Assembly (NCBI GenBank): GCA_003354055.1
Contig: PIVQ01000324.1
Span: forward strand, 1 to 7,694
Source: Desulfobacteraceae bacterium
Lineage (GTDB): Bacteria; Desulfobacterota; Desulfobacteria; Desulfobacterales; Desulfobacteraceae
Direction of reading: 5' to 3'
Length of the DNA: 7,694 nt
How positions within the stretch are numbered: position 1 is the first letter of the stretch; each line of letters starts with the position of its first letter. Below, one piece after another: positions 5,862-7,694 of the stretch. Made by a program: the position numbers and the translations under genes. The notes under the pieces are model-generated. The model saw only the letters and a list, made by a program, of their open reading frames with translations, ran no database searches and was not told the DNA's origin.

Positions 5862-7295
5862 TTACCACCGGGAATTAATGTATTCGTGGGCCTCACTCAT
5901 GCTCAGGGGAACGGATGATGCGCCGGCCCTGATATAAAAGGACTCTTTTCCATTCTCTTTGATATATACGGGACGTTCCCCTGGTTTGACAGTGATCTTG
6001 CAGACATCGCGGCCTTCCATGATCTGGATATCCGTGATGATGAATTTATGACTTTGCCGACCCAGATTCTGGGAAATCATACTGGAGAGTTTAAGCATGA
6101 ACCCGTCACGGTTGGGTTTTCTCTGGAAAGACTTATAGTCCGCCTCAATTCCCACGGGTTCACCCGCATCGTTTATCCCGATGAACAGAGTACCTCCCCT
6201 GGCATTCATAAAGGCGGACATGGTTTTGATGATGACGGCCTCAATACGTTTATCTGGCTTTTCGGTCTGGATATTCCACCTTAAGGAGGACTTGAATTCC
6301 ACCCAGTCGTTTTCTCCCTGGTCGATAATCTCCTGCCACTCGTCCCTGTTAAAAGGTTTATTTCCGGATTTTATCCGCCTTATTCTGGATTTGAGCCGAT
6401 AAATATAAAGGGCAAAGCCGATGCAGCCGCCTAAGAGGACAACAATGGCGCTGATGATCCAATACCTGTACTGGACAATCAGCGGCGGTGGGCTGATACC
6501 CCATTTGCTGTAAAGTTCTTCTACTTCCGCTTTTGAAACCGTCTTAATCCCCTTGTTGATCATTGCCAGAAGGGGGGCATTGCCCTTGACCACACCGGCC
6601 CGAAGTTTTTCAGTGTACAGGGTCTGCAACATTCTGAACTTGGTCAGGGAATCATGCTCTGCCAGCAGGAAAATAGCATTGGGGAAATCCAGGGCATAGG
6701 CCTTGATCTTTCCAGCCAGAGCACTTTTAACAACCGCTTCGGAACCGGAAAACGTCTTTACCTTCACATTGGGGTGGCGGGTGTTCAGATAGGAAATCAC
6801 ATAATCTTCTTTGATCACGCCCACAGGGATTTTTTCGTTGAGGTCGGCAATGGATTCAATATCCATGTCCTGGCGCACATACAAATTGGTATGGATCTCC
6901 AGCATGGGATCTGAAAAATCCATAAAGGCTGCCCGCTCCTTGGAGTGAAAAAGGCCGATCATCATATCGGCTTCGCCTGTTTTGATCCGCTCAAGGCTTT
7001 TTGTCAGGTGACCGGGAATAAAGGTCATTTTCACATGGTTCTTTTCCCCCCACAGCGTCCAGAAATCAACGAGTACCCCAACGGTTTCACCCTTTTGATT
7101 TACATATGAATAAGGTCTATAATCCTTATAACATGCAATGGTAAGGGACTCGGCGCGGGCAGTGGCAAAAAATACCGTGCCGTAGCCGATGAGTATGGCC
7201 AGGAGTACCAGAATAATTTTCAGAACATTGGGGATCCGGCCTTTAATACTTCCTTTATTACTGTCAGGACCCGGACTCGGCTGGATAATTTTCAA
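5862..7295 (-). CDS. Membrane receptor-like fusion: periplasmic solute-binding domain, TM helix, Schlafen AlbA_2 domain
   Basis: In 477 residues: a short basic tail, a first membrane helix (about 24-43), a periplasmic amino-acid-type solute-binding domain of family 3 (about 50-266, from LTIACYKDYRPYSYV through GEADMMIGLF and MDFSDPM to the LYSKWG end), a second membrane helix (about 278-298), a basic KSRIRRIK stop, and a cytoplasmic Schlafen AlbA_2 domain (PF04326, about 317-465). The last shows WVEFKSSL (Glu333, Lys335), MNARGGTLFIGIND (364-376), PVGIE, and SFYIRAGASS near the end. Solute-binding domains of this kind sense small ligands. AlbA_2 domains act on nucleic acids, and some Schlafens are RNases. 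Combined, this suggests a ligand-gated membrane effector; that is inference. The only usable start is a TTG at 7295 with a weak ribosome site, because no ATG or GTG precedes the first helix. It may be cotranscribed with the LysR-type gene 87 bases upstream. Confidence 0.88.
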   Translation of the reverse strand: MKIIQPSPGPDSNKGSIKGRIPNVLKIILVLLAILIGYGTVFFATARAESLTIACYKDYRPYSYVNQKGETVGVLVDFWTLWGEKNHVKMTFIPGHLTKSLERIKTGEADMMIGLFHSKERAAFMDFSDPMLEIHTNLYVRQDMDIESIADLNEKIPVGVIKEDYVISYLNTRHPNVKVKTFSGSEAVVKSALAGKIKAYALDFPNAIFLLAEHDSLTKFRMLQTLYTEKLRAGVVKGNAPLLAMINKGIKTVSKAEVEELYSKWGISPPPLIVQYRYWIISAIVVLLGGCIGFALYIYRLKSRIRRIKSGNKPFNRDEWQEIIDQGENDWVEFKSSLRWNIQTEKPDKRIEAVIIKTMSAFMNARGGTLFIGINDAGEPVGIEADYKSFQRKPNRDGFMLKLSSMISQNLGRQSHKFIITDIQIMEGRDVCKITVKPGERPVYIKENGKESFYIRAGASSVPLSMSEAHEYINSRW

Positions 7296-7355
7296 TTTTA
7301 TATTATTCCACGGAATGGTTTTAGTTACGGCCTGTGGCCTGGATATATCAATCCC

Positions 7356-7371
7356 AATTCATATGTGAATT
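7356..7371. repeat. Imperfect palindrome between the LysR-type and SBP-Schlafen genes
   Basis: AATTCA (7356-7361) and TGAATT (7366-7371) flank TATG. An outer TCCCA/TGGGA pair (7352-7356 and 7377-7381) widens it with an asymmetric bulge. It begins 11 bases past the LysR-type stop codon on the minus strand. It could be an operator (dyad with T-N11-A character, as LysR proteins bind) or a weak 3' hairpin. There is no U-run typical of a terminator. The remainder of the gap shows no clear promoter. Confidence 0.35.
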
Positions 7372-7382
7372 TCAATGGGAAG

Positions 7383-7694
7383 TCAAGATATCCCGACCCC
7401 GGGAGAGGCGATCTCCCACAGGGCCATAATCTTGGGATTCACCAGACTGCTTTTCCGGGCGCAGAGTCCGATTTCATAGGGCGGCAGCTCAGGCATCCCC
7501 CGCAGAATCTCCATATCCCCAACCAGAGGACTTTTTTCCAATACCAGCCGTGGCACAAGGCCCATACCGCATCCCAGGTTGACCAGGGCAATTATGGCCT
7601 CATGTCCGGCCACCCGGGAGTAGACATTGGGAACCACCTGATTTTGGGCAAACCACAGATCCATACGCTCCCGGCTCAAGCCGGTATCCGCCAG
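7383..7694 (-). CDS. LysR-family transcriptional regulator, IlvY-like C-terminal part (gene runs off the window)
   Basis: The frame is open to base 7694 and reads LADTGLSRERMDLWFAQNQ inward, so the 5' end (HTH and most of the effector domain) lies to the right; the TTG at 7679 is internal. The 103 residues seen are the end of a LysR effector-binding domain. RMDLWF, VAGHEAIIALVNLGCGMGLVPRLVLEKSPL, and PPYEIGLCARKSSLVNPKIMALW follow the C-terminus of E. coli IlvY closely, as I recall it. IlvY activates ilvC in branched-chain amino acid synthesis, normally divergent from it. If that layout holds, the target would lie beyond the right edge. With only the C-terminus visible, IlvY orthology is likely but not certain, so no symbol is given. 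Confidence 0.85.
   Translation of the reverse strand: MADTGLSRERMDLWFAQNQVVPNVYSRVAGHEAIIALVNLGCGMGLVPRLVLEKSPLVGDMEILRGMPELPPYEIGLCARKSSLVNPKIMALWEIASPGVGIS

Noticed and set aside
7383..7679. A complete 98-residue protein starting at TTG 7679
   Set aside because: The frame continues to the window edge and the residues match the C-terminus of an IlvY-type LysR regulator, so it is a fragment of a longer gene.
1..7694. CRISPR array, tRNA, rRNA or insertion sequence
   Set aside because: No regularly spaced repeats, no cloverleaf or rRNA-like stretches, and no transposase or terminal inverted repeats were seen on either strand by reading.

Overview
The window comes from a Gram-negative bacterium. 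It encodes a lipid A-type acyltransferase and a small outer-membrane beta-barrel with a signal peptide and a C-terminal Phe. The protein style, a textbook sigma-54 promoter and the Schlafen/substrate-binding-protein gene would suit a marine sulfate reducer of the Desulfobacteraceae type, but that is an inference from general look, not proof. Six protein genes are visible. Two are cut by the window edges.

Layout. The left half reads rightward: the 3' part of an LpxL/HtrB-family acyltransferase (1-819); a 330-base regulatory gap with a sigma-54 promoter (982-997) and a hairpin-bearing leader; a large protein of unknown family (1150-3303); a terminator built partly from a 14-bp tandem duplication; and a PLP-dependent group II decarboxylase (3526-4953). 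A 13-bp-stem bidirectional terminator (4981-5013) separates these from three leftward genes: a small outer-membrane beta-barrel (5036-5695), a membrane protein joining a periplasmic solute-binding domain to a cytoplasmic Schlafen AlbA_2 domain (5862-7295), and the C-terminal part of an IlvY-like LysR regulator (7383-7694, continuing off the right edge).

The most striking content is in the 717-residue protein. Between residues about 429 and 541 it has three units that look like eukaryotic beta-thymosin/WH2 actin-binding repeats (core FDKS-x-LK-x-V-x-T at residues 471, 494 and 519) and a fourth, degenerate unit upstream (LK at 439). The spacings from LK to the conserved Thr (+5) and, in three of four units, to the Pro (+10) equal those of thymosin beta-4. 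Bacterial proteins with tandem actin-monomer-binding motifs are usually host-directed effectors. Here the protein has no signal peptide, carries a long helical/hydrophobic middle region, and lies behind a sigma-54 promoter, so a regulated effector that touches eukaryotic actin is the leading hypothesis. Neither secretion nor actin binding can be shown from sequence alone.

The second unusual item is the SBP-TM-Schlafen fusion, which looks like a one-protein receptor that would couple an extracytoplasmic amino-acid-like ligand to a nucleic-acid-acting domain. The genes do not form one evident pathway: the window reads as separate transcription units, with a possible two-gene leftward unit of the LysR regulator and the SBP-Schlafen gene.
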